Positions 11,108-22,606 of a stretch of DNA of 64,000 bases are shown here, piece by piece. Location: assembly GCA_037179515.1 (NCBI GenBank), contig JAXCGZ010019125.1:1-64000 (forward strand), read 5' to 3'. Both the position numbers and the translations under genes were made by a program. Source of the DNA: Halocaridina rubra (taxonomy: Eukaryota > Arthropoda > Malacostraca > Decapoda > Atyidae). Position 1 is the first letter of the stretch; every line of letters starts with the position of its first letter. The notes under the pieces are model-generated. The model was not told the origin of the DNA. It made no database searches and worked only from the letters and a program-made list of their open reading frames with translations.

Positions 11108-11878
11108 GATGTCATTAGTTAGCCAGGGGGCTGAGGGGTGGGTTATTTTTCTTGTTACAATGGGTGCACAACTATCTAAGCATTCAAGGAAGACTTTTGT
11201 TAGAATCTCAAGCTGCAAATCGACGTTATCTGTGTATTTAATTCTATTAAGTACATTTGTGTTGTTGATTAATGTTTCACATAAGATATCAGGGGAGTAA
11301 TTTTTTAGACACTGGAATGCCTTGATGAGAGGCTTCCTTTTGGGCTTGTTTATGTTTAGCATAGCAATGTCCAGCTCGTGGTCTGCAATTGGGCAGGGAA
11401 CTCCGTCCCAATAGGGTATACTTTCCAATTTATTTGTTATTATCAGATCTATAAGAGTCCTAGAATTAGGGGTTATATGGGTCGGTTTTGTCACTATTTG
11501 TGTTAACTTCACAGTGTTGATCACCCTTTTCATTTAGTTATCTGCTGAGAGCAAGTCATCATTCAAGTCACCAAGTATGCATATGGGTTTATGGCGCACA
11601 CAGATATTTCTGAATGTTTCCAGCAGATAATTGAATGAACTGGTAGGTGCTTTAGGGTGACAGTACACACACCCTTCAATGAAAGATGGAAGTTTCTGAT
11701 ACTGCAGTGATCCATAAATCTTCGAGCTCTTCAGTTTTTTTCTAAACCTGTGGTTATTTCTAATGCACTAAGATAATTTCTAACATAAATACAGACCCCA
11801 CCCCCTTGGCCATGGTCATTGCGAAATAGTTTAAACTCTTGGATATTCACATATTTATTTTCGGTTGTAGGAGGAAGC
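11108..11878 (-). pseudogene. LINE-A endonuclease fragment (3' part), copy A2
   Basis: This is the same protein region as 190-945 of copy A1: RNDHGQGGGVCIYVRNYLSA (11731-11878), then the GDLND endonuclease motif, a stop, and NTVKLTQIVTKPT...SRTLIDLIIT (11108-11533). GDLND keeps the aspartate and asparagine expected at the active site, but stops and shifts separate the pieces. It is cut at both ends. Confidence 0.85.
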
Positions 11879-12876
11879 TGTCTTGAATATATTTCAAGAC
11901 AGTTTATTTCTACGTACATTATGTAAGTGTTATTTTGCATATAGTTTCGTTTATTGTAACGTAAGTGCATGAATGTATACTTTTAGACTTAACATGTATA
12001 CTTATTAAGTTCTATCATGTATACACGTATATTCGTATGTATAATGTGTAGTTTGTTAGGGAGGCTGGCCGTAGAAGACGTGGAGAAAGGAATGTAGGTC
12101 ACTAATGGATTTTAGCCATTAACCCTTCACCTCCTTGATAACGCCTCATTGAACAAAGAACTGTTGTAAGCAAGTCATAAGTCAACTTAGTCCTAGTACC
12201 CAGGACCCCGACAAACTAGAGGAGTTTGTGGGACCTTCTTATAAAGTTAGTTGCCGTCGTGAGATGCTACGAGGCACTCATGTATACTGTGTTTGTTGAC
12301 AGTACTTATAAGTTTATTCTTAGTGGTACTCGTGAGATGATACGAGACACTCATGTTTACTGTGTTCATTGACAGTAATTATAAGTTAAATTTTTGTTGT
12401 TCTCGTGGGGCATTATGAGACACTCAAGTAGAAGAACATGATAGAGATCTGTGGATCAGAAGATACGTTTTTGATTCGGAGTCCCGTGATTGCTGACGAC
12501 ATCAGGGTTGTCCGGACAGATGAGTACAGATACATTGTATTTCTAACAGTATTTATAACTACGTGTGAGGGACAGAATGAGCTCATTTAATTGAACACTC
12601 GTAGGTAGAATGTATGTTAGAAAATGTATTATTCTGTATGAGGAAGTTTTAATTTAAGGTGAGGAGAGTTTATTTAAATATTCACATATCAGCAGTTCAT
12701 AAACCCCCATATAAAATATTTGCATGTATGTTTATGCATGTAATATTAATTATATTTTATTGGTAGAGGATTTAATTTTGAGATCGTGGTAGGCCTCTAC
12801 TGAAGCCGTGTCAGGATTTCCGAATTTAGGGGGTTATAAGATCGAAGGGTAAATAACACACAGGAAATCCTCCACA
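11879..12876 (+). repeat. BEL copy 1, 5' LTR
   Basis: This 998 bp LTR starts with a palindrome (TGTCTTGAA, 5 bases, TTCAAGACA) and ends CCTCCACA. Around 12250-12425 it holds three tandem units of about 73 bp, each with a CTCGTGAGAT...ACGAG hairpin followed by CACTCATG. A TATA-like CATATAAAAT is near 12709, but no start site can be assigned. Confidence 0.93.
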
Positions 12877-12881
12877 GCTTT

Positions 12882-12899
12882 TGGTCCTTCGAACCGGAT
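12882..12899 (+). other. Primer-binding site, tRNA-Tyr-like
   Basis: Five bases after the LTR lies TGGTCCTTCGAACCGGAT. It complements a tRNA 3' end reading ...TCGAAGGACCA, which from memory fits arthropod tRNA-Tyr (acceptor CCTTCGA) with one mismatch over 18 bases. The same site and spacing occur in copies 2 and 3. Confidence 0.7.
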
Positions 12900-13624
12900 G
12901 AGAATTGGTGTGGTAATGGTGAAAATAGTGTACATTTTAGATAAGCTCCCACCTTGTAAGAAGTTAGTGTAAAACTCTACGGTTAAAATCATCCACATTT
13001 CAGCGAAAACAGGGAGGAGCATTGCATGTATTTGCATGAATATTGCAAATATACCTTTGAAATTTAAGTGGTTGTTGAAATAAATAAGAGAATCCATTTC
13101 CCACGTGGATACAGCGTTTCTCTATCTGTGGAAACGAAATATACTTTCGTAGTAGAACGTCCATTAAGTAATTTGGATATTAGTACCCAATTTCGGCTGG
13201 GTGAACAGTGGTTTTTAGGGATTTGTGTGTTTACATATTTCCCATTTAACGATATCTAGAATGTCGTATTGATTCCTTTGTTTACGTAAATAAACAGAAG
13301 GTAGTGACCCACCTACTGCTAGGTGCACAGTGTCGTTTGAGGAACAGTGTGGTTTGCATTACACTTTCCATTTATTGTTGCTGACTTAACAGTGTCGTTT
13401 AATTGATGAAAAGTGTGTTTTACACTTTGAGGATTGGCGTCATAATTGACGGAATTAAATAACTGTATGTTATTATCTTGAGATTTGGAAGATTGTGCTT
13501 TGATACTCTTTACAGAGTGAATGTTTATTGCATTGTGGATGCATAAAGAAGTTCGTGGATTCTTTGATGATAAAATTGCATCAACTATTTGTTTGTTGTT
13601 TTATGTTCTATTTGCTTTTTCAAT

Positions 13625-16385
13625 ATGTCGGTTAAACCTGAAGCATTAAAACGCCTTCGGGAATTGGTTCAACGTGATTGTGTTCAGTGTCAAACAGAAC
13701 TTGCCAAAGATGATGAGACACTTGTTGTTAATTATTTAGAAAGATGTCATCACACGCTAACAGAAAGATTCGGAAGATATGATAGGAAATATGAGGAATA
13801 TGTCGAATATAAGCCCCTGAAAAGGGATTCAGAAGAGGAGGATACAGAACATGACAATCTAGCTGAAACAGTAAATGATATTAGCTTAGTTGTCCTAGAA
13901 CGGATTCGTAAGTTAGGAACTATGAAGAGTACTAGAGCTCTTAGTTCCGAGAGTTCAAGCCTCCCCAGTGGGCAACCCGCACCTAAATTTCCTGAAGTAA
14001 AAATACCACAGTTCTCTGGAAACTATGATGAATGGAACGAGTTTTGGGATATGTTTGATAGTTTAGTACATAGTACTTCTATGGCAACTATGACAAAGTT
14101 TACCATCTTAAGAAATGCCCTTAAAGGAGATGCAAAAGACACCATAAAGGGATATCCTGTTGCTAGTTTATGTTTATGCCAGCAAGAACAGAATTGTACG
14201 AAATTTAATGAGGAAATTGGTACAGTTACCAACTCCTTCTTCTAATTATTCATCACTTTTTAAGTTCAAGCAGGAAGTAGAAGCCATTACTCGATGTCTG
14301 AAAAATTATAAAGACATGGAGAACACTGATTGGGTGTTTTCAGAACTCGTGATGATGAAATTGCCAGAAGATGTTGAGAACTGGATTAGCATGAAAATAG
14401 ACACAAAATACCCTACATATGAAACCCTCTTGAAGGAACTGGGAAAATATGTATATTATATAGAAGGCAACTTCACTAAAGATAACACAAAGGGAGAGAC
14501 CCAAACCTCCCAGAGAGATGAGACCCAGTCCTATAAAAAGAATGTGGGTAGTTATGGTGCTACTGCAAATGTAGTAAATAGTAAAACAGAATGTGTATTC
14601 TGTGGTTGGCAAGATCATAAGTCTGAACAGTGTAATAAAGTAGTAAGCATAAATGAACGCAGAGACAAATTGAGAGACAATAACAAATGTCTGAGATGTA
14701 CTCAGTCAGGGCATTATACAAATAAATGTTACACTCAGTTAAACTGTAAGAAGTGTAAGAAAAATGGTCATCATGCAGCCTTGTGTTATGAACAAGAGTC
14801 ATATTTTCGTAGAAGGTTTGAAGAACCTTCATTTCTGAATGAACAGTCAGAAAATGGTTCAAATATAGATGAGTCAAGCAATGAGCAAGAACAGTCTGAC
14901 TCAGGAAAGAACAAGAAACATGTTGGTGTGATGACTATGAAGGCAGTACGGAGGCAAATGGTGAAGCCGAGTTTACCTTCATGTGCTCTGCCTACTGCAA
15001 GTGGAAAAATAAGCAGCTCAAAGGGAAATCTTTGGGTTAACACTAGGTTATTCTTTGATACAGGTTCCCAGTGTTCCTTTATAACTAGGGAATTAACTGA
15101 AAGGCTTAAATTAAGCCCAGTAGATGAAATGTCTCTTGGTATTGATGCATTTCGTTCTGAGACGAAGAAAGGAAGTTTTCCTGTTGTAAATGTAGTTATC
15201 AAATTGGGGAAAAGAAGAGCCAGAGTTAAATTACTCGTAGTTGATGACATGGTAATTAGCATCCACACCCCAGGACTAGCAAAGGCTGCAAATGTGTTAA
15301 AGTCTAATGGTCACAAGTTGGCTGATGAAGATATTTATAGTGATGTACTGGAGAACATTGGCATTGTTATTGGTGCCTTACATTTTAGTCAGTTTGTTAG
15401 TGGTATTAACAAGTGGGATGTCTATACTTTGATGGAAACACCAGGTGGTGTCATGTTGTATGGCCATATTCCTCGCGATACTCAACATGGGTCCAGTAGT
15501 GTACAAAACCAACTTGTTATGCGAGTAGGAACACAGTTATTGCCTACTACAACACAAGAGTTGATTGATGAGGCCAAAAGGCCAGTTAATAAGTTGTTGA
15601 ATGAAGAGGCCATAGAGCCTGTTAATAAGTTGTTGAGTGAAGAGGCCATAGAGCCTGTTAATAAGCTGTTGGTTGAGAAGGCCATAGAGCCTGTTAATAA
15701 GTTGTGGGAGCAAGAGAGTATTGGAGTAAAGCAAGAAGTGCATTACGAAGATAAAACTACACTTAGAAGTTTTACAGAGTACGTTCCCTTGAAGCCTATC
15801 CACCCTCCTCTCCTACACAATTTTCAGAGTGCCTTTGAACAAATGAAGTCTCTAATAGAACAGTTTGAGGAAATATTGGAGAATGTTCATGTGGGTAGTT
15901 TGTTGGATGCTTGTACCAGTGAAGAGAAACAGTATGATATATGCAATACTGCAGATGTAGAGTGGGAAAAGGCCAAAATATCACTGCAAGCATTAAATTC
16001 CAACAATGCAAGACTTCAAAGGGTACTGGATCAGCGCCTTTCTGAAAATTCTAGATCTCCTAAAGTATCAATCTTTAGTTTAATCTGGAATGTTAATACA
16101 GACAAGTTGTCTTTGGAAGGTCTGAAGGCTAGAGAAGATGTGTTGACCAAACATAAACTTCTGTCACTGGTGGGTATATTTTTGGACCCCTTAGGTCTAA
16201 TATCACCCTTACTAAGAAGAGGAAAAATTCTTATTCAGAGAGCTTGGTTTGAAAAGCTCTCATGGGAATATCTGTTGTCAGAAGTATGCGAAGAGGAATC
16301 ATCAAATTATGAAAGATCTGAACGTCAAGCTGCCCAAAGGGTTAAAGAACTGTGGGCACGTATAATCATTGATGATAAGTTGTAG
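13625..16385 (+). pseudogene. BEL gag-protease fusion, copy 1, frameshifted
   Basis: This is the same protein as the intact frame of copy 2: gag, three CCHC knuckles (14600-14790), aspartic protease FFDTGSQCSF (about 15050), a 13-residue repeat EPVNKLL in four copies (15585-15705), and the pol remnant LLSLVGIFLDPLGLISPLLRRGK. A net 32-base deletion near 14165 relative to copy 2 shifts the frame, so gag stops at 14245 and the rest is open from 14160. The methionine at 13625 (MSVKPEAL) is preferred over 13589. RT, RNase H and integrase are absent. Confidence 0.9.
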
Positions 16386-16433
16386 TACTGATGGGGAGAC
16401 CCCCCATTTTTTCCTTTTTGGAGGGGCCCAGGA

Positions 16434-17431
16434 TGTCTTGAATATATTTCAAGACAGTTTATTTCTACGTACATTATGTAAGTGTTATTTTGCATATAGT
16501 TTCGTTTATTGTAACGTAAGTGCATGAATGTATACTTTTAGACTTAACATGTATACTTATTAAGTTCTATCATGAATACACGTATATTCGTATGTATAAT
16601 GTGTAGTTTGTTAGGGAGGCTGGCCGTAGAAGACGTGGAGAAAGGAATGTAGGTCACTAATGGATTTTAGCCATTAACCCTTCACCTCCTTGATAACGCC
16701 TCATTGAACAAAGAACTGTTGTAAGCAAGTCATAAGTCAACTTAGTCCTAGTACCCAGGACCCCGACAAACTAGAGGAGTTTGTGGGACCTTCTTATAAA
16801 GTTAGTTGCCGTCGTGAGATGCTACGAGGCACTCATGTATACTGTGTTTGTTGACAGTACTTATAAGTTTATTCTTAGTGGTACTCGTGAGATGATACGA
16901 GACACTCATGTTTACTGTGTTCATTGACAGTAATTATAAGTTAAATTTTTGTTGTTCTCGTGGGGCATTATGAGACACTCAAGTAGAAGAACATGATAGA
17001 GATCTGTGGATCAGAAGATACGTTTTTGATTCGGAGTCCCGTGATTGCTGACGACATCAGGGTTGTCCGGACAGATGAGTACAGATACATTGTATTTCTA
17101 ACAGTATTTATAACTACGTGTGAGGGACAGAATGAGCTCATTTAACTGAACACTCGTAGGTAGAATGTATGTTAGAAAATGTATTATTCTGTATGAGGAA
17201 GTTTTAATTTAAGGTGAGGAGAGTTTATTTAAATATTCACATATCAGCAGTTCATAAACCCCCATATAAAATATTTGCATGTATGTTTATGCATGTAATA
17301 TTAATTATATTTTATTGGTAGAGGATTTAATTTTGAGATCGTGGTAGGCCTCTACTGAAGCCGTGTCAGGATTTCCGAATTTAGGGGGTTATAAGATCGA
17401 AGGGTAAATAACACACAGGAAATCCTCCACA
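16434..17431 (+). repeat. BEL copy 1, 3' LTR
   Basis: This is 998 bp, nearly identical to 11879-12876. It is preceded by a purine-rich stretch (GGAGGGGCCCAGGA, 16420-16433) that is the likely polypurine tract. It is followed by GAAGC and LINE-A sequence. Confidence 0.93.
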
Positions 17432-17756
17432 GAAGCCAAGGTTCACATACACAGAGGATGTCTGTGTTGTAGTCTTTTGTTAGCATTATTATTTCCTCAA
17501 AATGAGCGAGCAGGGACTGAGCGTTCACATGTGCTAATATTACATTCTTACCATGTTTCATTAGGGTGGTATCCATAGTCATAGTTCTAGTTTGTTCTTG
17601 GGTTAGTCCATGACTTGTTTCGACCGTGTGATTCTGCTGGGAATTCATCATTGTAGTGTGTACTGGGGTTAGCCCATGGATCCTGGTGTCTGTACCTGCC
17701 GTTGGATGGGTAACGCTGATTTGAGTACGTGCCATGGTATGATCGGGCCTTCCCAA
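17432..17756 (-). pseudogene. LINE-A endonuclease fragment (5' part), copy A2
   Basis: The minus-strand frame includes MKHGKNVILAHVNAQSL and NTDILCVCEPWL, matching A1 positions 50-175. It extends upstream into a Thr/His-rich linker not visible in A1. It is severed from its continuation by the BEL insertion at GAAGC. Confidence 0.8.
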
Positions 17757-17910
17757 AGTTTGTATGCCTAGGTGAGTGTTTAGGGTTGTAAGAAGTTTTT
17801 CTTATAATAATTAATTTCTACACAAATTATGTACTTGAATGACGGTTGAGTGAGCAATAAATTAACTAAAACAAATTTTATAACTGTTTCGGGGTAGGAA
17901 TAGATGCTCA
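17757..17910. other. Unassigned spacer
   Basis: This AT-rich sequence may include the upstream end of LINE-A copy A2. I see no frame, repeat or RNA feature I can support. Confidence 0.4.
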
Positions 17911-19462
17911 TGTATAAACACCCAAGTTCACCCTTTTAAGGTATGTAAGGCTTCAAATTTGAGTTAGGTTGGGCTAGTTAGGTTAGATTAGGTTATTTAC
18001 CAATTTGGGCCCTAACACAAAAACCAGTGCTTTTTGTTAATAATTGTCATTATAATTCAAAACACGTCAAAATCTATAACAAATAATTGGCTTAGTCCAA
18101 AATTTTAAAGGGCACATTAAAAGAATATCTTTTCATTCTGAATGTTTTGATGGTTTTACTCTGTATCACAGATGGGAAGCAAACATCTTTTCTTGAATAG
18201 AAATTTATGCAGTATGAAGAAAAAGCTAGGTAATATATTTTGCATATAATATGCTATATGGTTTGCACAGTTATTCTATTTTTATTATTAAATATAATAT
18301 AATAAAGAATTAAAACCCTGTAATTTGACATTTTATATGCAGGTAAAAATTTGTATGAAAATATATATTTCCTCTAGTAATATAAGTAGGAAAATTTTGA
18401 CTGGAAAATATCCAAAACTAATCACAAATATACCAATCTGGGTATAATATCTTAATACAACGTGGTCTGCACTGTAATTATAACCTCTTAATACAGATAT
18501 TCAGTTACAAGTTGACAAGACCTGACCCTTCATATCTGAAATTCCGTTTTTGTTCAACCATACCAGTGTAAACATTAAAAAGATCCTCATATATTTATAC
18601 TTATTTTATATTCTTATTTGGATATTTATCCTTCAAAACTATAATTTATTTACTGTACAGTGCATTCACTATAATTTTAAATATATATATACATGCTAAT
18701 AATGTTATAGTATAAAACATCAACTTTTTATGCAATACCTATCTAAAAAAAAATTGAATTAAAATCAACTATGGAGCAAACAAAAAAAATAAAAAATTCA
18801 ATTACAGTCAATAAAAAAAAAACATTCTTATGCATACAGTGTGATTTTCTTTAATTTAACAACAAATTTATTTGTTAATACTTCACACTTAGATTGAATG
18901 GGTCAGCGGGCATGAATACAAATAGTTAATGGTCACTTTTTTTTTTTCAATGAACATAACAATTACCTGTTGGCATTATTAAGGATTTGTTCTGTTCACA
19001 AAAAAGACATGACCTCCATTCACTAGCTGTATTCATCTACGGGTCCCCAAAGATCCTTTCCTGCTAAAGTTGAAGCAATAATGAAAAAAAAAAACTAAGT
19101 GAAAAAAATATATAGTGTGTGGCTAAGATAAAAATTTTCATATAGAATATTATTTATATTTCAATTTTCTGTTTGCATTCATAGTATATTTTTAAATTAA
19201 TTGATCTTTGAGACAAAAATTGCATAAAAATTTAATGTTTTTTACTCCAACATTATTATTATCTATATATAATGTGAAAACTTAACCCTTGTAACTAACA
19301 GTATTGCATACAGATTTTGAAGGATAAATATCCAAAAGAATAAGAAATTCATTTAATAATTAACATGTATGAGTCATACTACAAGATTATACAAGTATGG
19401 TTACACAAAAATGGAATTTAAGATATGTAGTGTCAGGTCTGGTCAACTAGTAATTGAAAATT

Positions 19463-21150
19463 TGGTCTTGAATATATTTCAAGTCAGTTTATTTCTACTT
19501 ACATGTGTAAGTGTTGTTTTGCATAATACTGTCATTTATTGTAGCTTAAGTATATTTACGGATATTGTTTGTGTACCTATTAAATTATGAAAAATTTATG
19601 CATATATTCATATTTATTATATGTAGTTCATTCTTTGGACTAGCTGCAAAAGAGAGAGAGAGGGAAATCTGAGACTAGGAAGGTTTAACCACAAATATGT
19701 CATCTCAAGATATCACTTTTTCCCTTGCCTATGGGAACAAAGAACCTTCATATGTAATAGTTTCCACCAACAGACAAGGGGGGTTTTGTGAGACTTTCTT
19801 ACAAGCTTGGTTGTACTCATGAGACACTAAAAGACACTCATGTTTACTGTCTTGAATATGTATCAAGACAGTCCATTTCTATGTACATTATGTAAGTGTC
19901 GTTTTGCATATAGTTTCGTTTATTGTAATGAAAGTGCTTGTATGTATACTTTTAAACTTAGTATGCATGCTTTTTTTTTTATGAGTGTGACGCCGTGACA
20001 GGCAGAAACTTCCCTCATCAATAAAGGCCTGGGTTTGAGAAAATACCAAGATGAACAAACAAACAAACAAACAAACATAAACATTTATTTCCATTTTGTA
20101 CAATGGTTATTCAACATTAATAGTAACTTATAAGTAGACATGTAATTAAACTAACAAATAAGAGGGTTAGACATATAGTTAAATTAAATGTAGCTTTCAT
20201 AGAAAATAATAATGCTGTAATAAAAATGTTACAATAATGTTAATAATAAAGTAGTCAGTATGCCACTAGATACAGGATCGTTATTATCGGCATCATTTCC
20301 ATATTTGTTTCCTTACAATGAGAATAATTAGTTCTTAATGAGCAGCAACTATTTGTCCAAAAGAAAACTATATAGTTTGCCTTTGAAAGCTGTGAAAGAG
20401 GATGCATTTTTAAGATGCTCTGGAATATTATTCCAGAGTGTTGGCCCTTTGATAGTGATCATCTTTGAACCTGCTTCTGTGTTTGTTCTGTGAATAAAGA
20501 GCTCACTGCTCTGTCTTGTGTTGGTTCCCCTTATATCCCTGACTGTTTTTAAATCAAATAGCCAGCTAGGATAATGATGGTCCAAAAGATGAAGGAAAAG
20601 AAAAAGGTTAACGACAAGTATACACGTATATTTGTATGTATAATGTGTAGTTTATTATGTAGGCTGGCTGTAGCAGAAAAAGGAATGTGAATCGCTAATG
20701 GATTTTAGCCATTAACCTTTCACCTCCTTGATAACGCTTATTATATCGCTTGTTTGAACAAAGAACCGTTGTAAGCCAGTCATAACTAAAGTTTGTACTG
20801 GTACCAAGGACCCCTACAAGCAATGGGAGTTTTGTATGACTTTCTTACAAAATGTTAGTTATCCTCGTGATATGCTACGAGACACTCATGTTTAGGATGT
20901 GTGAAATCGGTCGCAGCTGAGATTTACACAATACGTTTGCTACCGTGATCATTGACGATGTATATACGTTTAATAATGAGTAATTAGTTGTCCTCGTGAG
21001 ATACTAAGAGACAATCATGTTTACAGTTTGATAATGAGTAAATAGCTTTCATTGTGAGATACTACGAGACACTCAAGTAGAAAAACATGGTAGAGATCCA
21101 TGGCTCAGAAGATATTTCAGTTTGATTCAGAGTCCCATGATTACTGACGA
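19463..21150 (+). repeat. Composite LTR block II
   Basis: It has the same order as block I: TGGTCTTGAATATATTTCAAG, then a second LTR start at 19849, the small GTGACAGGCAGAAACTT insert (about 19985-20050), a LINE-A piece, hairpin motifs CTCGTGATATGCTACGAGACACTCATG, and a break at TGACGACAT. It is inserted in the foldback right arm. There is no coding content. Confidence 0.7.
20054..20583 (-). mobile_element. LINE-A copy A4, 5'-truncated
   Basis: This piece has a CAAA-repeat tail at 20054-20080, then the 3' UTR and the last 78 codons of the RT C-terminal domain (20349-20583, minus strand). It is flanked by AAGATGAA on both sides; block I at 4650 shows the unoccupied site. The coding end is open but only a fragment. 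Confidence 0.9.
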
Positions 21151-21448
21151 CATCTACATTAGTATAATTGTGATTAATTTTGGAGATATTTCAGTAAATA
21201 TTTTCCTTTTTATATTAGCTGGGAAAATATATATTTTCATCAAAATATTTACCTGCTTAAAATATGTCAAATTACAGTTTTAATTCTTTGTAAAATAGTA
21301 TTTCAACAAAAATGAAATAATTATGCAAACTATATAGTACAAAATACAAAAATATGTTCTTTAACATTTTTTTTCATACTGCAGGAATTTTTATTCAAGA
21401 AAAGATGTTTGCTTATAGCTGTTTGCGGTAGGAAAGGGTGCTCATGAT

Positions 21449-21680
21449 GTCAAGCCTCCTGGCTAGTACAGTGGTAACGCGCTGGCCTCGCATTCGCGAG
21501 GTCGACGGATCGCGCCTCGTCCAGGCAAGAGAGTTTAAGCTGTTTACTGGGGAGGTTACTGCTGTGGCTGGTCACCACAGTGGGGGGTTGGGGCCTGTGC
21601 CGGTTGGCGACCACCCTATGGGTCCTCCATGACCCGTTCCACCCATCCGTGGGTGGAGAATCTAAAAAAAAAAAAAAAAA
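21449..21680 (+). mobile_element. tRNA-derived SINE with poly(A) tail
   Basis: The head TGGCTAGTACAGTGGTAACG resembles a Pol III A box and GGTCGACGGATCGC a degenerate B box, with an anticodon-like stem CCTCGC...GCGAGG between. A unique body and an A-run follow (21664-21680). The 12 bp duplication GGTGCTCATGAT is at 21437-21448; its right copy is split by BEL copy 2 (21681-21686, completed after 27063). The 64-residue frame in it is not a gene. Confidence 0.85.
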
Positions 21681-21686
21681 GGTGCT

Positions 21687-22558
21687 TGTGGAGGATTTCC
21701 TGTGTGTTATTTACCCTTCGATCTTATAACCCCCTAAATTCGGAAATCCTGACACGGCTTCAGTAGAGGCCTACCACGATCTCAAAATTAAATCCTCTAC
21801 CAATAAAATATAATTAATATTACATGCATAAACATACATGCAAATATTTTATATGGGGGTTTATGAACTGCTGATATGTGAATATTTAAATAAACTCTCC
21901 TCACCTTAAATTAAAACTTCCTCATACAGAATAATACATTTTCTAACATACATTCTACCTACGAGTGTTCAATTAAATGAGCTCATTCTGTCCCTCACAC
22001 GTAGTTATAAATATTGTTAGAAATATAATAACTCTGTACTTATCTGTCCGGATAACCCTGATGTCGTCAGCAATCACGGGACTCCGAATCAAAAACGTAT
22101 CTTCTACTTGAATGTCTCGTAACGCCCCACGAGAACAACAAACATGAGTGCCCCGTAGCATCTCACGACGGCAACTAACTTTATAAGAAAGTCCCACAAA
22201 CTCCTCTAGTTTGTCGGGGTCCTTGGTACTAGGACTAAGTTGAGTTATGACTTGCTTACAACAGTTCTTTGTTCAACGAGGCGATGCAATAAACGTTATC
22301 AAGGAGGTGAAGGGTTAATGGCTAAAATCCATTAGTGACCTACATTCCTTTCTCCACATCTTCTACGGCCAGCCTCCCTAACAAACTACACATTATACAT
22401 ACGAATATACGTGTATACATGATAGAACTTAATAAGTATACATGCTAAGTCTAAAAGTATACATTCATGCACTTACGTTACAATAAACGAAACTATATGC
22501 AAAATAACACTTACATAATGTACGTAGAAATAAACTGTCTTGAAATATATTCAAGACA
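21687..22558 (-). repeat. BEL copy 2, 3' LTR
   Basis: At 872 bp it is shorter than the LTRs of copies 1 and 3, mainly because the hairpin-unit array (about 22100-22180) has fewer and closer units. On the minus strand it starts TGTCTTGAA...TTCAAGACA at 22558 and ends CCTCCACA at 21687. A purine-rich tract adjoins it at 22559-22590 (minus strand). Confidence 0.93.
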
Positions 22559-22606
22559 TCCTGGGCCCCTCCAAAAAGGAAAAAATGGAGGGTCTCCCCA
22601 TCAGTA

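Larger units (their letters stand above)
11879..17431 (+). mobile_element. BEL/Pao-type LTR retrotransposon copy 1, internally deleted, non-autonomous
   Basis: Two 998 bp LTRs flank a gag-protease frame that lacks the RT core, RNase H and integrase. The 5 bp target duplication GAAGC is at 11874-11878 and 17432-17436. The element starts TG and ends CA. The LTRs differ at least at two positions by eye (near 12015/16574 and 12595/17145), so insertion is recent. It lies inside the LINE-A endonuclease region. Confidence 0.93.
11108..17790 (-). mobile_element. LINE-A copy A2, split by BEL copy 1
   Basis: Endonuclease sequence lies at 11108-11878 and its upstream part at 17432-17756, on the minus strand. 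Removing 11879-17431 plus one GAAGC restores continuity with A1 around its positions 145-190. The 3' half including RT is missing at 11108. The 5' limit is uncertain, at about 17760-17790. Confidence 0.85.

Noticed and set aside
10281..11300. A 339-residue frame as one intact RT gene
   Set aside because: It begins in inverted RNase H sequence and ends in antisense LINE-A. Only 10333-11107 is LINE-B RT.
16325..16525. Small minus-strand frame in the BEL LTR (repeated near 11731 and 22467)
   Set aside because: It recurs only because LTRs recur, covers LTR terminal sequence on the antisense strand and has no domain.
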